DNA from: Winogradskyella pacifica
Lineage (GTDB): Bacteria; Bacteroidota; Bacteroidia; Flavobacteriales; Flavobacteriaceae
NCBI RefSeq assembly: GCF_013403915.1
Contig: NZ_JABFDI010000002.1
Coordinates: 124,001-188,000, forward strand
Direction of reading: 5' to 3'
Length of the DNA: 64,000 nt
Below, in pieces: positions 55,712-64,000 of the stretch. How positions within the stretch are numbered: the first letter of the stretch is position 1; the number at the start of each line of letters is the position of its first letter. The translations under genes were made by a program, and so were the position numbers. Under the pieces are notes generated by a model. It saw nothing but the letters and a program-made list of their open reading frames with translations, did no database searches and was not told where the DNA came from.

Positions 55712-57043
55712 TTAACGTGTTGGATATTTAGTTAATAGTAAATTGAATGTCTTAATTAATTCTAATGTTGAAATATCCGATGCAAAAACAGAATTTAGAC
55801 CTTGTGGTTCTTGTGGTGGGTCTGCAGTAAAATCATCGCCATGTTTCCATTTTCCGTTATTTGGATCTGTAATCGCATAGCCAGCAAATCCCCAAAAATT
55901 TAAACCAGCAATAGGACTTAGATTTGTTTTACTTTTTTGAACCTCTTCAAAAATAGCTTTGTAAAATGTATTTCTGTTTTCTATGGACGTTTCAGGTGAT
56001 AGACTTTCTTTTTCTCTAGGAAATCCAAATTCAGACATCACAATAGGTTTGTTTAGTTTGCTCGCAATTACGACATGTTCATTCATGTATTTTTTAGCAT
56101 TTATTATAGAAACTTGGGTCGATTCTTCTTCGTTATTAATATCGTACCAACCCCAGTTTTTTGGCCACATGTGCATGGTTAAATAATCGATATTCTCATT
56201 TTTATGTAGTCTTTGGTACATGTCTATGTCTTGTAAAAAACCATGTTTTCCTTCGGTTCCTGTAGAAATTAATTGATTCGGAGCTAATTCTTTAATAATC
56301 CGTACGGTTTCATTTAACCAACCTGCAAAAGCGTCTTCATGGTCTGGAGTCATTAAAACTCTAGGCTCATTTGCCACTTGCCACGACATAATAGAAGGAT
56401 CATCTACATACTTAATATTTGTATAAGAATTTGTACGACTAATAATGAACTTTATATGTTTGTAAAAGGCGTCTTTACAGGGCTCACAACTATGAAATTG
56501 TTTGGTGTAGTTCATGTATTCATCCCAAGAGTAGGCTTCTAAGAAAGGGTTTGGAACGTCTCCATAGCCATTCCATTTTAAATATTCAGACATGCCGCCA
56601 GACCAGATCCAATTGTTATTTAAGTATAGCACAGCATACATATTTCGCTGTCTCATTTCGGCTAATAAAAAATCTAAACCATCAAGTAAATCTTCATTGT
56701 AAACCCCTTGTTCTGGCTGTAAAGCAGGATAGACTCTAGAATCACCACCATCTCCTTCTCCGCCGACTAAAATGCGTAGATTGTCAATACCAACAGATTT
56801 CATTAAGTCTAATTCTTTGATAAGGCGTTCGCGATCTCCACTTTTTTTAGCTCCTAATAATGTGCCGTACCAATAATTAGCTCCAATAAAATAATAGGGT
56901 TGATCTCCTTTTTGAAATTGAGTGCCTTTTACAGTTATAAAATCTGATTTCTCTGGAGTTTCATCAAACACATATTTTTTACTTTTACAAGAAAAAAGAA
57001 CTGTGATGCAAAGGCTTGTTATTATGAGCTTGAAGTTTTTCAT
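55712..57043 (-). CDS. GH5 beta-mannanase (subfamily 7 type), lipoprotein
   Basis: A 443-residue lipoprotein (lipobox LFSC followed by KSKKYV). The GH5 barrel shows YYFIGANYWYGTLLG, NLRILVGGEGDG, the acid/base Glu226 in WQVANEPRV, HMWPKNWGWYD, and the nucleophile Glu338 in MSEFGFPRE. The AN-E-P-R and long N-terminal loop agree with GH5_7 mannan endo-1,4-beta-mannosidase. The tail after the lipobox is basic, so export to the outer surface is not predicted. It follows GH26 by 7 bp in the same transcript and precedes GH9 by 23 bp. Confidence 0.88.
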   Translation of the reverse strand: MKNFKLIITSLCITVLFSCKSKKYVFDETPEKSDFITVKGTQFQKGDQPYYFIGANYWYGTLLGAKKSGDRERLIKELDLMKSVGIDNLRILVGGEGDGGDSRVYPALQPEQGVYNEDLLDGLDFLLAEMRQRNMYAVLYLNNNWIWSGGMSEYLKWNGYGDVPNPFLEAYSWDEYMNYTKQFHSCEPCKDAFYKHIKFIISRTNSYTNIKYVDDPSIMSWQVANEPRVLMTPDHEDAFAGWLNETVRIIKELAPNQLISTGTEGKHGFLQDIDMYQRLHKNENIDYLTMHMWPKNWGWYDINNEEESTQVSIINAKKYMNEHVVIASKLNKPIVMSEFGFPREKESLSPETSIENRNTFYKAIFEEVQKSKTNLSPIAGLNFWGFAGYAITDPNNGKWKHGDDFTADPPQEPQGLNSVFASDISTLELIKTFNLLLTKYPTR

Positions 57044-57050
57044 TGTAAAT

Positions 57051-58586
57051 TTATTGAGGTAATTCGTATATATTAGGCAGTTCGTTTTGTAATACAGATC
57101 TCGGTTTGTTTACAAATTCTAAAAAGTCAGAAGTGCTAGATTGTCCTGGTGTTGGAGTGCAATAGGTGTCTGTTGTGTTTGTCCAAAACATCATATAGCC
57201 TATTTCTACATTATTATCTGATAAGGCATTATAAAGATGGTCAGCGTAAAAGCCTGAAATCGGATTGTTTAGTCCCGGAGTTACAAAAAAGCAAGATTCT
57301 GTTAGTGCAGCAATCTTAACGCGATCCTTGGCAAGATCCGTAAGAATTTGAAGTTTTTCATTGGCGCTATCTAATGCCATTTGACCTTGATTATTAAAAT
57401 CGGTATAATTATCCATACCAAGAATATCAACATATGCATCACCAGGATATCTACTAAGGTATTCGCCGGTTGAGAAAAAACGGCTATCTGGTGAAAAGGC
57501 AAAAAGAATATTGTTCACTTGTAATACATCTCTTAAATATGTGACAGTAAATTGCCAAAGTGTTATAAATTCTTGTGGTGTGCAATAGTCTTTTCCCCAC
57601 CAAAACCAATCTCCATCAAACTCATGGAAAGGTCTAAAAATAAAAGGAACTAAACTTCCATCATTACCAACCATACTATTGGCAACATCTGCTATTTTCT
57701 GAAGTTTTTGTTTGTAGTAATCGTGATTTGCTCCATCGGGTAAAATACTAGCAAGTGCATTGTCTTTCTGAAATTGAGTCATTTCGCTTGTGTAAAAATA
57801 ATCTCCTTCATAGGGTTCTCTCATGTGCCAACAAAAGGTGTTGATCATACCTTTATTGTAGGCTTCTATTGCGTCTGATTTTATAATTTCCTCCTGTTGG
57901 TGATACCAGTTAGACGATGTGCCGTCATTATTATCATCAGTAATAAACATAAAATCGGAACCTAATAAACCGGGGTCACTTCCTGTTGTTTTCATAATGT
58001 CTGATGGACCTACATTATCATTATAAAAACTATTGAAAGCATCGTGCTGTCCGACGACAAATTTCGTTTTAGAAAGTACTTTTAAATTATAAAATAACGC
58101 AATTGTTTCTGGTGTCGCATTCGGATTTACCATGTATAAATACGTCTCATCAGGTGATAGCACAAACGCTTCTGGGAGTTCAGAAAGCGTTACCGTAGCA
58201 ACATTCGAACTGCCTATGATAACATCGTTATTAGTTGTGTTTAAAGTTATAGTTACTGTTTCGTCACCTTCTGTTATGCTATCATCAATAACAGTCACCG
58301 TTATTGATTTGCTCAATGTATTTGCTGGAATGCTTAAGGAATTAGCAATGGTTTGATAATCGGTGCCATTTGTAGCAGTTCCACTAATTGTATAATTAAT
58401 GGTGGTCGCTGTACTCACTGCGTTTGTTAATGTAAATGTGAATTCTCCGTTAGATGATGGCTCTGAAGCAAAACCAATCGTTGCAGCGATATTTACTAGA
58501 ATGTCATTTTCGATTTCAGGATCATCTTTAGAACAACTGAGGACGAATAGTCCAAAAAAGAAACTCATTAGTAGTAGTTTTTTCAT
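57051..58586 (-). CDS. GH26 beta-mannanase with Calx-beta domain, surface lipoprotein
   Basis: A 511-residue lipoprotein with lipobox LSC and SKDDPEIEND after it, an acidic tag that predicts surface exposure. Residues about 30-130 are a Calx-beta domain (NGTDYQTIANSLSIPANT, SITEGDETVTITL). The GH26 barrel follows with FVVGQHDAFN, FCWHMREPYEGDYFY, the acid/base Glu322 in FIFRPFHEFDGDWFWWG, and the nucleophile Glu430 in ALTESCF. It cleaves beta-1,4-mannan, and the Calx-beta domain probably spaces or binds. ATG 58586 overlaps the epimerase stop by 4 bp. Surface placement contrasts with the other GH26 of this locus. Confidence 0.92.
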   Translation of the reverse strand: MKKLLLMSFFFGLFVLSCSKDDPEIENDILVNIAATIGFASEPSSNGEFTFTLTNAVSTATTINYTISGTATNGTDYQTIANSLSIPANTLSKSITVTVIDDSITEGDETVTITLNTTNNDVIIGSSNVATVTLSELPEAFVLSPDETYLYMVNPNATPETIALFYNLKVLSKTKFVVGQHDAFNSFYNDNVGPSDIMKTTGSDPGLLGSDFMFITDDNNDGTSSNWYHQQEEIIKSDAIEAYNKGMINTFCWHMREPYEGDYFYTSEMTQFQKDNALASILPDGANHDYYKQKLQKIADVANSMVGNDGSLVPFIFRPFHEFDGDWFWWGKDYCTPQEFITLWQFTVTYLRDVLQVNNILFAFSPDSRFFSTGEYLSRYPGDAYVDILGMDNYTDFNNQGQMALDSANEKLQILTDLAKDRVKIAALTESCFFVTPGLNNPISGFYADHLYNALSDNNVEIGYMMFWTNTTDTYCTPTPGQSSTSDFLEFVNKPRSVLQNELPNIYELPQ

Positions 58587-59770
58587 GTACAGTTGTTGCT
58601 TAAAATAATTAATGCTCTAGAGGTATGGTATGGAGCTTTCCACATGCTTACTTTGTCTTCTTCTGTATACGGTTTTCCGTTTTTATCAACTCTAAAATGC
58701 CATTCTCCGTTTTTGTGATCGATAATATGCTTTTTAGTAAACTCCCATATTTTTAAGGAGCTATCTATGTATTTTTCGTCTTTTTTGATGTCGTTAGCAT
58801 ATTTTAAACCCACTAAGGCTTCAACCTGTGGCCACCAATGTCTATCTGTGTCTGTGTGATTTGTGCTGAGGTTTTTTTCATTTATAACAGCGCCTTCACT
58901 ATCAATGGCTTCTTCTAAAAAGGTGTTAGCAACTTGTATTGCTGTCGCTTTGACGTCTTCTAATAATGCATCATCATTTAAAACTTTTGCGGCTTCGATA
59001 ACTAACCAAGCGGTTTCAATATCATGTCCGTAGGAAACCGTATTGCTTAGTAAATTCCAGTTTTTATCAAAAAACAAGTCGTAGTGATTGTTGCTATTTA
59101 GAAATTTATTTTGGAAGAGGTTTACTAATGTTTTTAAGGAATCCTTTAAATTGTCATCATCATATATTTTAAGCAACGATGTGTAAGCTTCTAAAATATG
59201 TAGATGCGTATTCATTGTTTTTTCGGCATTCATATCTTTATCACTTAATCGCATATCTTCAATAGGACTCCAATCTTCATTAAAGGCTTCTAAATATCCT
59301 GATTGTTCATCTTTAGCATGTTTTTCTATAAGGTCGAACAGTTCAATAGCCCAATCCTTAGCGGCTTCATTTTTTGAAAGAATATAGTATTCTGACAAGG
59401 CATAAATAGAGAAAGCTTGCGCATAGACTTGCTTGCGTTTGTTAATAGGGTTTCCTAAATAATCCAATTCCCAGAACACACCTTTTGAAGAGGTATCGTT
59501 AAAATGAGTTTTTAGATAATTGTAAGCTCTATCACAAATGTCGTTATACGTTTCCGTTTGAAAATGATTGGATACTGCTGAAAAACTCCAAAGAATTCTC
59601 GTGTTTAGTATGATGCCTTTTGAGGCCTCAGGAATAACAATATTGAAATGATTAATCTGACCAAAAAATCCACCATTCTTTTCGTCCAATGTGTTTTTAG
59701 ACCAATACTCTAGAATATTGCCGAGCTCAGTTTTACATTCGTTTTGAAGCTGTTGGTAGGGTTTAGACAT
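58583..59770 (-). CDS. Cellobiose/mannobiose 2-epimerase (AGE family)
   Basis: A 395-residue cytosolic (alpha/alpha)6-barrel enzyme of the N-acylglucosamine 2-epimerase superfamily. Conserved parts are NGGFFGQINHFN, ILWSFSAVSNHF, AYAQAF-type VYAQAFSIYALSEYY, NTHLHILEAYTSL, His249 in YGHDIETAWLV, HWWPQVEALVGL and GEWHFRVDKNGKP. In Bacteroides fragilis the homologous gene next to a GH130 phosphorylase epimerizes mannobiose to mannosylglucose, and the same neighbourhood here supports that role. Its ATG shares one base with the stop of GH130 (TAATG) and its stop overlaps the GH26 start by 4 bp, so translation is coupled through three genes. Confidence 0.92.
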   Translation of the reverse strand: MSKPYQQLQNECKTELGNILEYWSKNTLDEKNGGFFGQINHFNIVIPEASKGIILNTRILWSFSAVSNHFQTETYNDICDRAYNYLKTHFNDTSSKGVFWELDYLGNPINKRKQVYAQAFSIYALSEYYILSKNEAAKDWAIELFDLIEKHAKDEQSGYLEAFNEDWSPIEDMRLSDKDMNAEKTMNTHLHILEAYTSLLKIYDDDNLKDSLKTLVNLFQNKFLNSNNHYDLFFDKNWNLLSNTVSYGHDIETAWLVIEAAKVLNDDALLEDVKATAIQVANTFLEEAIDSEGAVINEKNLSTNHTDTDRHWWPQVEALVGLKYANDIKKDEKYIDSSLKIWEFTKKHIIDHKNGEWHFRVDKNGKPYTEEDKVSMWKAPYHTSRALIILSNNCT

Positions 59771-60936
59771 TAATACAATCCTTTATTGTTATCAATTAAA
59801 TTTACGATGGTGTCTACAGAACTTGCTGAGGTGTAGCCGTCTTTTGGTGAGTTTGTTACATAATCAACCAACAAATCGACAGACGATACAGCGACATGCA
59901 TTCTTGTGTCAGAAGAGGCGTAGTATATATAAACAGTGCCATCGTTATCTTCTATCCATCCATTAGAAAACAACACGTTAGATACATCACCCAAACGTTC
60001 TTTATTAAGAGGCGCCATAAAATGACCTGCGGGTTGGTGTATCACTTTTGATATATCGTTAAGGTCGGTCATAAACATGTATAAGGTGTAGCGTAAACCG
60101 GCAGCTGTATTTCTAACTCCATGAGCCAAATGCAACCATCCTTTTTCTGTTTTTATTGGAGCAGGACCCAAGCCGTTTTTGAGCTCAAATACAGTGTGAT
60201 AGATTTTATTATTTATTATTTTTTCATTCTGAACTTCAGGATTCATCATATCATCGATAAATCCTAGACCTATTCCTCCTCCATTTCCGACACTAATAAA
60301 TCCATCTTGCGGTCGTGTATATATCGCATATTTTCTATTGATAAATTCTGGATGCAATACCACATTACGTTGTTGTCCTGTAGTTGAAATTAAATCAGGA
60401 AGCCGTTCCCAATTAATTAAGTCTTTAGTTCTTACGATTCCGGCATTAGCAATTGCAGAACTTGTATCTTCTGAAGGAGCATTTGGGTCTTTACGTTCTG
60501 TACAAAAGATGCCGTAAATCCAACCATCTTCATGTTGAATCAATCTCATGTCATACACGTTCGTATCTGGTATTTCGGTTTGAGGAATGACACAAGGTTT
60601 GTCCCAGAACTCGAAACCATCTATACCATTATCGCTTTGGGCAATGGCAAAAAATGATTTTCTATCGTTGCCTTCTACACGGACGCAAATAATATATTTT
60701 TCATTCCATTTTAGAGCTCCTGCATTAAATGTAGCGTTAAAGCCTATGCGTTCTATGCCATTAGGATTAGTTTCAGAATTCAAATCATATCGCCAATGAA
60801 TTGGGATATGGCTTGCGGTGACTATTGGATATTTATATCTGGTATAAATGCCATTAGATAGTTTAGCTGGTTTGTTTTTTCTACGCACTGTTTTAGCGTA
60901 ATGCTTTTTTGCCTTATCGATAGTGTTGATGCTCAT
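59770..60936 (-). CDS. GH130 4-O-beta-D-mannosyl-D-glucose phosphorylase
   Basis: A 388-residue cytosolic five-bladed propeller enzyme that splits beta-1,4-mannosylglucose with phosphate to mannose-1-phosphate and glucose. The catalytic acid is Asp129 in TNVYDMRLIQ; phosphate-site residues lie in VRVEGNDRKSFFAIA, the YAIYTRPQDGF segment and LHLAHGVRNTAAGLRY. There is no signal peptide. The length and motif set match the GH130_1 mannosylglucose phosphorylase of B. fragilis. With the downstream epimerase and the upstream symporter it forms the intracellular half of the mannan pathway. Confidence 0.94.
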   Translation of the reverse strand: MSINTIDKAKKHYAKTVRRKNKPAKLSNGIYTRYKYPIVTASHIPIHWRYDLNSETNPNGIERIGFNATFNAGALKWNEKYIICVRVEGNDRKSFFAIAQSDNGIDGFEFWDKPCVIPQTEIPDTNVYDMRLIQHEDGWIYGIFCTERKDPNAPSEDTSSAIANAGIVRTKDLINWERLPDLISTTGQQRNVVLHPEFINRKYAIYTRPQDGFISVGNGGGIGLGFIDDMMNPEVQNEKIINNKIYHTVFELKNGLGPAPIKTEKGWLHLAHGVRNTAAGLRYTLYMFMTDLNDISKVIHQPAGHFMAPLNKERLGDVSNVLFSNGWIEDNDGTVYIYYASSDTRMHVAVSSVDLLVDYVTNSPKDGYTSASSVDTIVNLIDNNKGLY

Positions 60937-60960
60937 AACTATAGTTTGGTTTTTATAAGG

Positions 60961-62796
60961 TTAATCGAGTTTTTGATTTAAATTGTTCCACCAGAATTTC
61001 TTCAGTAGAATGATACATACTATTAATACCGCTATAGAAATATAGACCGGAGTTTCTTGTCTGAAAATAAGATACATTGGTAAAATTACTAATGCCGTTT
61101 GGGCAACTATACCTATAGCGACATTGAACATGTCTCTTCCGAAATCAGTATTCTTTTTGAAGTTTGGATTTTCAGCTGCTAGTTGATCGTGCACCGGTTT
61201 CCAAAATCCCCAAGGACGTACATTTTTATAAAATTCTTTTAATACTTCAGCTTCAGTTGGAGGAGCAGAGAAGGTTCCGATTATACTTCCAATTAAAGAA
61301 ACAATTAGTAATACAGGAAATAAGTATAAGGCATTTACATCTGGAAATAGTTGCGGTACTATTGCAGCAGCGAGTAATCCTGCGACCATGCCCCAGAAAA
61401 AGCCTTCACCGTTAAATCTCCACCAATGCCATTTTAAAATATTGGCGCCAACATAACTTCCGTATAAAACGGATACAATAATGTTTAATATGGCATTTAC
61501 ATTTTCTGCGAAAAAACCAAGAACAATACTGATAATAACCACAATGATACCTGTGATATAGTTCATGTTTTTTATTTGATTTTGAGACGCATCAGGTTTT
61601 GTGTATTTTAAATAAATATCATTAACCAAATAAGCTTGAGCAGCGTTTAATGTGCCAGCAAAAGTGGACATAAATGCCGCAATTAATCCTGCTAATAATA
61701 AGCCTAATAAGCCAACAGGTACAAATTCTTTAATAGCTGTTGGTAGAATGAGTTCAAAATCGATATGCCCAGCGGCATTTAATAAATCTAGCTTGTCATA
61801 ATAGATTAAAGCTAAGGCTGCAAAACCAGCAATCATTAAATAGCGAATTGGCATTAAAATTACGGATACAAACCCACTCATTTTTGAAGCTTCAACGGGA
61901 TTTTTAGTCGATAGAATTTTCTGCATATCGTATGTTGGAGCAGGGCCAGCGACACTTACAAGCACTCCTTTAAATAACATCATAAATAAGAAGTAAGTGA
62001 AGATGCCGTAACCATCACTTTTTATTTTATCTGTGACTTCAGGGATGATATTACTCCAGTCTAAATCTAACCCTCCAACAAACGGGTTCATCCAGTCTTT
62101 TGGCACGTCAACTCCAAATTCTCCCACAGCTTGCCACCCTAAATAGCCTATAACTAAGGCTGAAATTGTCATAATTCCGAATTGAACAACATCTGCCCAA
62201 ACAATTCCGGACATGCCTCCCAATAAAGAATAAAACACAGCAAACAACGTGAATATGGTGCCATAAAAATGCGGGACATATTCTAGTGGAATAGAAAAAG
62301 GAACATAATTACTTACTAATTCCCATGGTACAAAGATTTCAACAAATTTCCCTAAACCAATAAAACCATAAGCTAAATAGCCCAAGCACACTACTAATGC
62401 AAAAACGACGACAATAATGTGAGATAATTTTGCTCCTTTTCCGAAACCGAAACGTGTACCTATCCATTCAGCACCTGTTGTAGCATTAGATCTACGTAGC
62501 CATTTAGATAAATAAACCATTAAAAATATTTGGTTAAATACGGGCCATAACCATGGAACCCAAGCGCTTTTTATCCCATAAACAAACATTAGTGTCACCA
62601 GCCAAATTGTTCCTGATATGTCAAACATACCAGAGGCGTTAGAGAGCCCTAATAAATACCAAGGAATAGATTTTCCGCCCAATAAATAATCATCCTTACT
62701 TTGTTGTGCTTTTTTACGGAGTACCAAGCCAATGATAATAATTGTGACTAAGTATAAAGCGATAATTAGGATGTCAATTGTGTGTAGTAATTGCAT
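60961..62796 (-). CDS. Sodium:solute symporter (SSS family), putative mannobiose importer
   Basis: A 611-residue inner membrane protein with about 13-14 helices and the SSF fold. Visible features are the N-terminal IDILIIALYLVTIIIIGLVL (helix 1), KKAQQSKDDYLLGGKSIPWYLLGLSNASG, the AAFMSTFAGTLNAAQAYLVNDIYLKY sodium-site region (quoted in parts), and extra helices with a soluble segment near the C-terminus (PPTEAEVLKEFYKNVRPWGF). Its position directly ahead of GH130 and the epimerase, and behind a GH26, matches the symporter of the B. fragilis mannan operon. Substrate is inferred to be mannobiose or short mannosides; sequence alone does not say. Confidence 0.9.
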   Translation of the reverse strand: MQLLHTIDILIIALYLVTIIIIGLVLRKKAQQSKDDYLLGGKSIPWYLLGLSNASGMFDISGTIWLVTLMFVYGIKSAWVPWLWPVFNQIFLMVYLSKWLRRSNATTGAEWIGTRFGFGKGAKLSHIIVVVFALVVCLGYLAYGFIGLGKFVEIFVPWELVSNYVPFSIPLEYVPHFYGTIFTLFAVFYSLLGGMSGIVWADVVQFGIMTISALVIGYLGWQAVGEFGVDVPKDWMNPFVGGLDLDWSNIIPEVTDKIKSDGYGIFTYFLFMMLFKGVLVSVAGPAPTYDMQKILSTKNPVEASKMSGFVSVILMPIRYLMIAGFAALALIYYDKLDLLNAAGHIDFELILPTAIKEFVPVGLLGLLLAGLIAAFMSTFAGTLNAAQAYLVNDIYLKYTKPDASQNQIKNMNYITGIIVVIISIVLGFFAENVNAILNIIVSVLYGSYVGANILKWHWWRFNGEGFFWGMVAGLLAAAIVPQLFPDVNALYLFPVLLIVSLIGSIIGTFSAPPTEAEVLKEFYKNVRPWGFWKPVHDQLAAENPNFKKNTDFGRDMFNVAIGIVAQTALVILPMYLIFRQETPVYISIAVLIVCIILLKKFWWNNLNQKLD

Positions 62797-62801
62797 GTGA
62801 A

Positions 62802-63917
62802 TTATGGGTTTATAAGATTTATGTCTTTTAAAAACAATGTTTTAGGTAGTGCCTTAAATTTCTTAAAATCGAGTTCGTTAACGTGTCCTTTGTAAGGCAT
62901 GTAATGGTGTTTTTCGTCATGATTTCTCCAAAATAAAATCCAACTAATTCCAGAATCTTTAATACTTGGGTACAAAACCTCAGTAAACCAATTACTAGTT
63001 GGAACCTTTTCTAGTCCAGTTTCTGTAAACGCAAACAATTTATCTTTTTGAGTTGCATAAGATTTAACAATGGCCAAATCATTAACAACTGAATTTACGT
63101 ACTCTTCAGTATTGTTGAAATCGTAAATATCGGATCCTAAAATATCAACATAATCATCGCCAGGGTAATAGGTCATATAATTATCCTCTGGGTTTAGTTT
63201 ATTGGGTGAGTAGGTATATAATAGGTTGTGAACTTGGTGTTTGTCTCTTAAGAGTTGGACTGTTTGATGCCATAATTTTTTATATTCTGTAGTTGTGCAA
63301 TGGCCTTTTCCCCACCAAAACCAAGAGCCGTTCATTTCATGAAAAGGTCTAAATATTATTGGGATTTTTGTGTCATTATATTTTAAAGATTTAAAGAAGC
63401 TGGCTAATCTTCCGATCCAAAGTTCATATTTCTCTCTATGGGTTCCTCCTTCTAAAATTTGTGCTACTGCAGGTGTTTGGTCCCAAGAATCTCCACCAGA
63501 TACAGGGTTGTCGGAGTGCCAACTAATTGTAATAATGCCTCCTTTTTTATGGGCATCTATAATTAGGTTTCTCATTAAATTAAATGGGACGCTATCTAAG
63601 TTTACGTCCGATCCTTTTTCTATCCAACCAATGTCAAAACCGTATACAGAGGGTTGGTCTTCGATCATATCAAAAACATCACTTTTTTCAACATCGAGAT
63701 AATCCGCTTTTTTCCATCCCATGCCATAAGATGTACAATCTTGATGTCCTATAGCAAACCCTTTTTGTGAAATAAGGAATAGTTTTTTTCTTAATAACTG
63801 TGAGCTTTCTGATATTTTATCATCAACTAAAGTCGGTTTTTTATAATCGCTCGTATAAATTGACTTGCAGGAAAACATTGTAAACACTAATACTATCGGA
63901 ATAATTTTTTTAAACAT
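62802..63917 (-). CDS. GH26 beta-mannanase (lipoprotein)
   Basis: A 371-residue lipoprotein (lipobox MFSC then KSIYTSDYKK, no acidic export tag, so probably on the periplasmic side). The GH26 barrel has FAIGHQDCTSYGMGW, ISWHSDNPVSGGDSWD, the acid/base Glu194 in FRPFHEMNGSWFWWGKGHC, YYPGDDYVDILGSDIYDF and the nucleophile Glu299 in AFTETGLEK. It resembles B. fragilis ManA, which releases mannobiose from mannan ends or chains. It ends 6 bp before the symporter start and begins 84 bp before the window end; the upstream 83 bp hold no other gene on this strand and may contain the operon promoter. Confidence 0.92.
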   Translation of the reverse strand: MFKKIIPIVLVFTMFSCKSIYTSDYKKPTLVDDKISESSQLLRKKLFLISQKGFAIGHQDCTSYGMGWKKADYLDVEKSDVFDMIEDQPSVYGFDIGWIEKGSDVNLDSVPFNLMRNLIIDAHKKGGIITISWHSDNPVSGGDSWDQTPAVAQILEGGTHREKYELWIGRLASFFKSLKYNDTKIPIIFRPFHEMNGSWFWWGKGHCTTTEYKKLWHQTVQLLRDKHQVHNLLYTYSPNKLNPEDNYMTYYPGDDYVDILGSDIYDFNNTEEYVNSVVNDLAIVKSYATQKDKLFAFTETGLEKVPTSNWFTEVLYPSIKDSGISWILFWRNHDEKHHYMPYKGHVNELDFKKFKALPKTLFLKDINLINP

Positions 63918-64000
63918 AATAATTTAACGTTTGTAGCATTCTTAAAAAAGAACAATTATATTTTATATTAATTAATATTTTTACATCTTTAATTGTGGAA

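Noticed and set aside
63370-63702. 110-codon open frame on the + strand over the last GH26
   Set aside because: Antisense to the catalytic region of GH26, no start signal or domain.

Overview
The window is a piece of a low-GC Bacteroidota chromosome, most likely a marine member of the Flavobacteriaceae. The evidence is a SusC/SusD pair, lipoprotein signals with acidic residues after the lipobox cysteine, a type IX secretion C-terminal domain, a promoter candidate of the Bacteroidota form TAnnTTTG, class II IlvC, an acylornithine-type ArgF' instead of ordinary OTCase, and short palindromic repeats of a kind I know from flavobacterial intergenic regions. I saw no rRNA, tRNA, CRISPR, phage or insertion sequence.

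Bases 1-23 kb are amino-acid biosynthesis. The 3' part of gltB and all of gltD (glutamate synthase) come first on the + strand. A nine-gene arginine cluster follows on the - strand; in transcription order it is GNAT acyltransferase, argG, argC, proC, argD, argF', argB, argE, argH. Together these could carry glutamate to arginine. Next on the - strand are gapN (non-phosphorylating GAPDH) and the ilvD-ilvB-ilvN-ilvC-ilvA operon. The ilv operon is preceded by an isoleucine-rich leader peptide and an intrinsic terminator, a textbook attenuator layout. The arginine operon has a weaker leader candidate ending in Arg codons. Many spacers here carry hairpin repeats; five of them sit 0-8 nt before a start codon.

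Bases 22.6-45.4 kb hold a fasciclin lipoprotein and then a polysaccharide utilization locus on the + strand: a membrane-anchored propeller/LuxR regulator, SusC, SusD, a tandem-LamG surface lipoprotein, two GH144-like glucanases, an alpha/beta hydrolase, two GH3 beta-glucosidases, a second alpha/beta hydrolase, a GH43-like lipoprotein with discoidin and FN3 domains, and an MFS sugar porter. GH144 plus GH3 points to beta-1,2-glucan (sophoran or osmoregulated periplasmic glucans) as substrate. Three phased TACGTCA boxes lie between the regulator and susC.

Bases 45.5-47.2 kb hold two universal stress proteins. Bases 47.7-64 kb hold a beta-mannan/glucomannan locus in two convergent arms. The + arm is GH5, an AraC regulator, a CE2 esterase, a decayed sialate O-acetylesterase remnant and GH3. 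The - arm is GH26, a sodium:solute symporter, GH130 mannosylglucose phosphorylase, an AGE-family epimerase, GH26 with a Calx-beta domain, GH5_7 mannanase, and a secreted GH9. The arms meet with one base between stop codons. The logic is outside endo-cleavage, import of mannobiose, epimerization to mannosylglucose and phosphorolysis in the cytosol.
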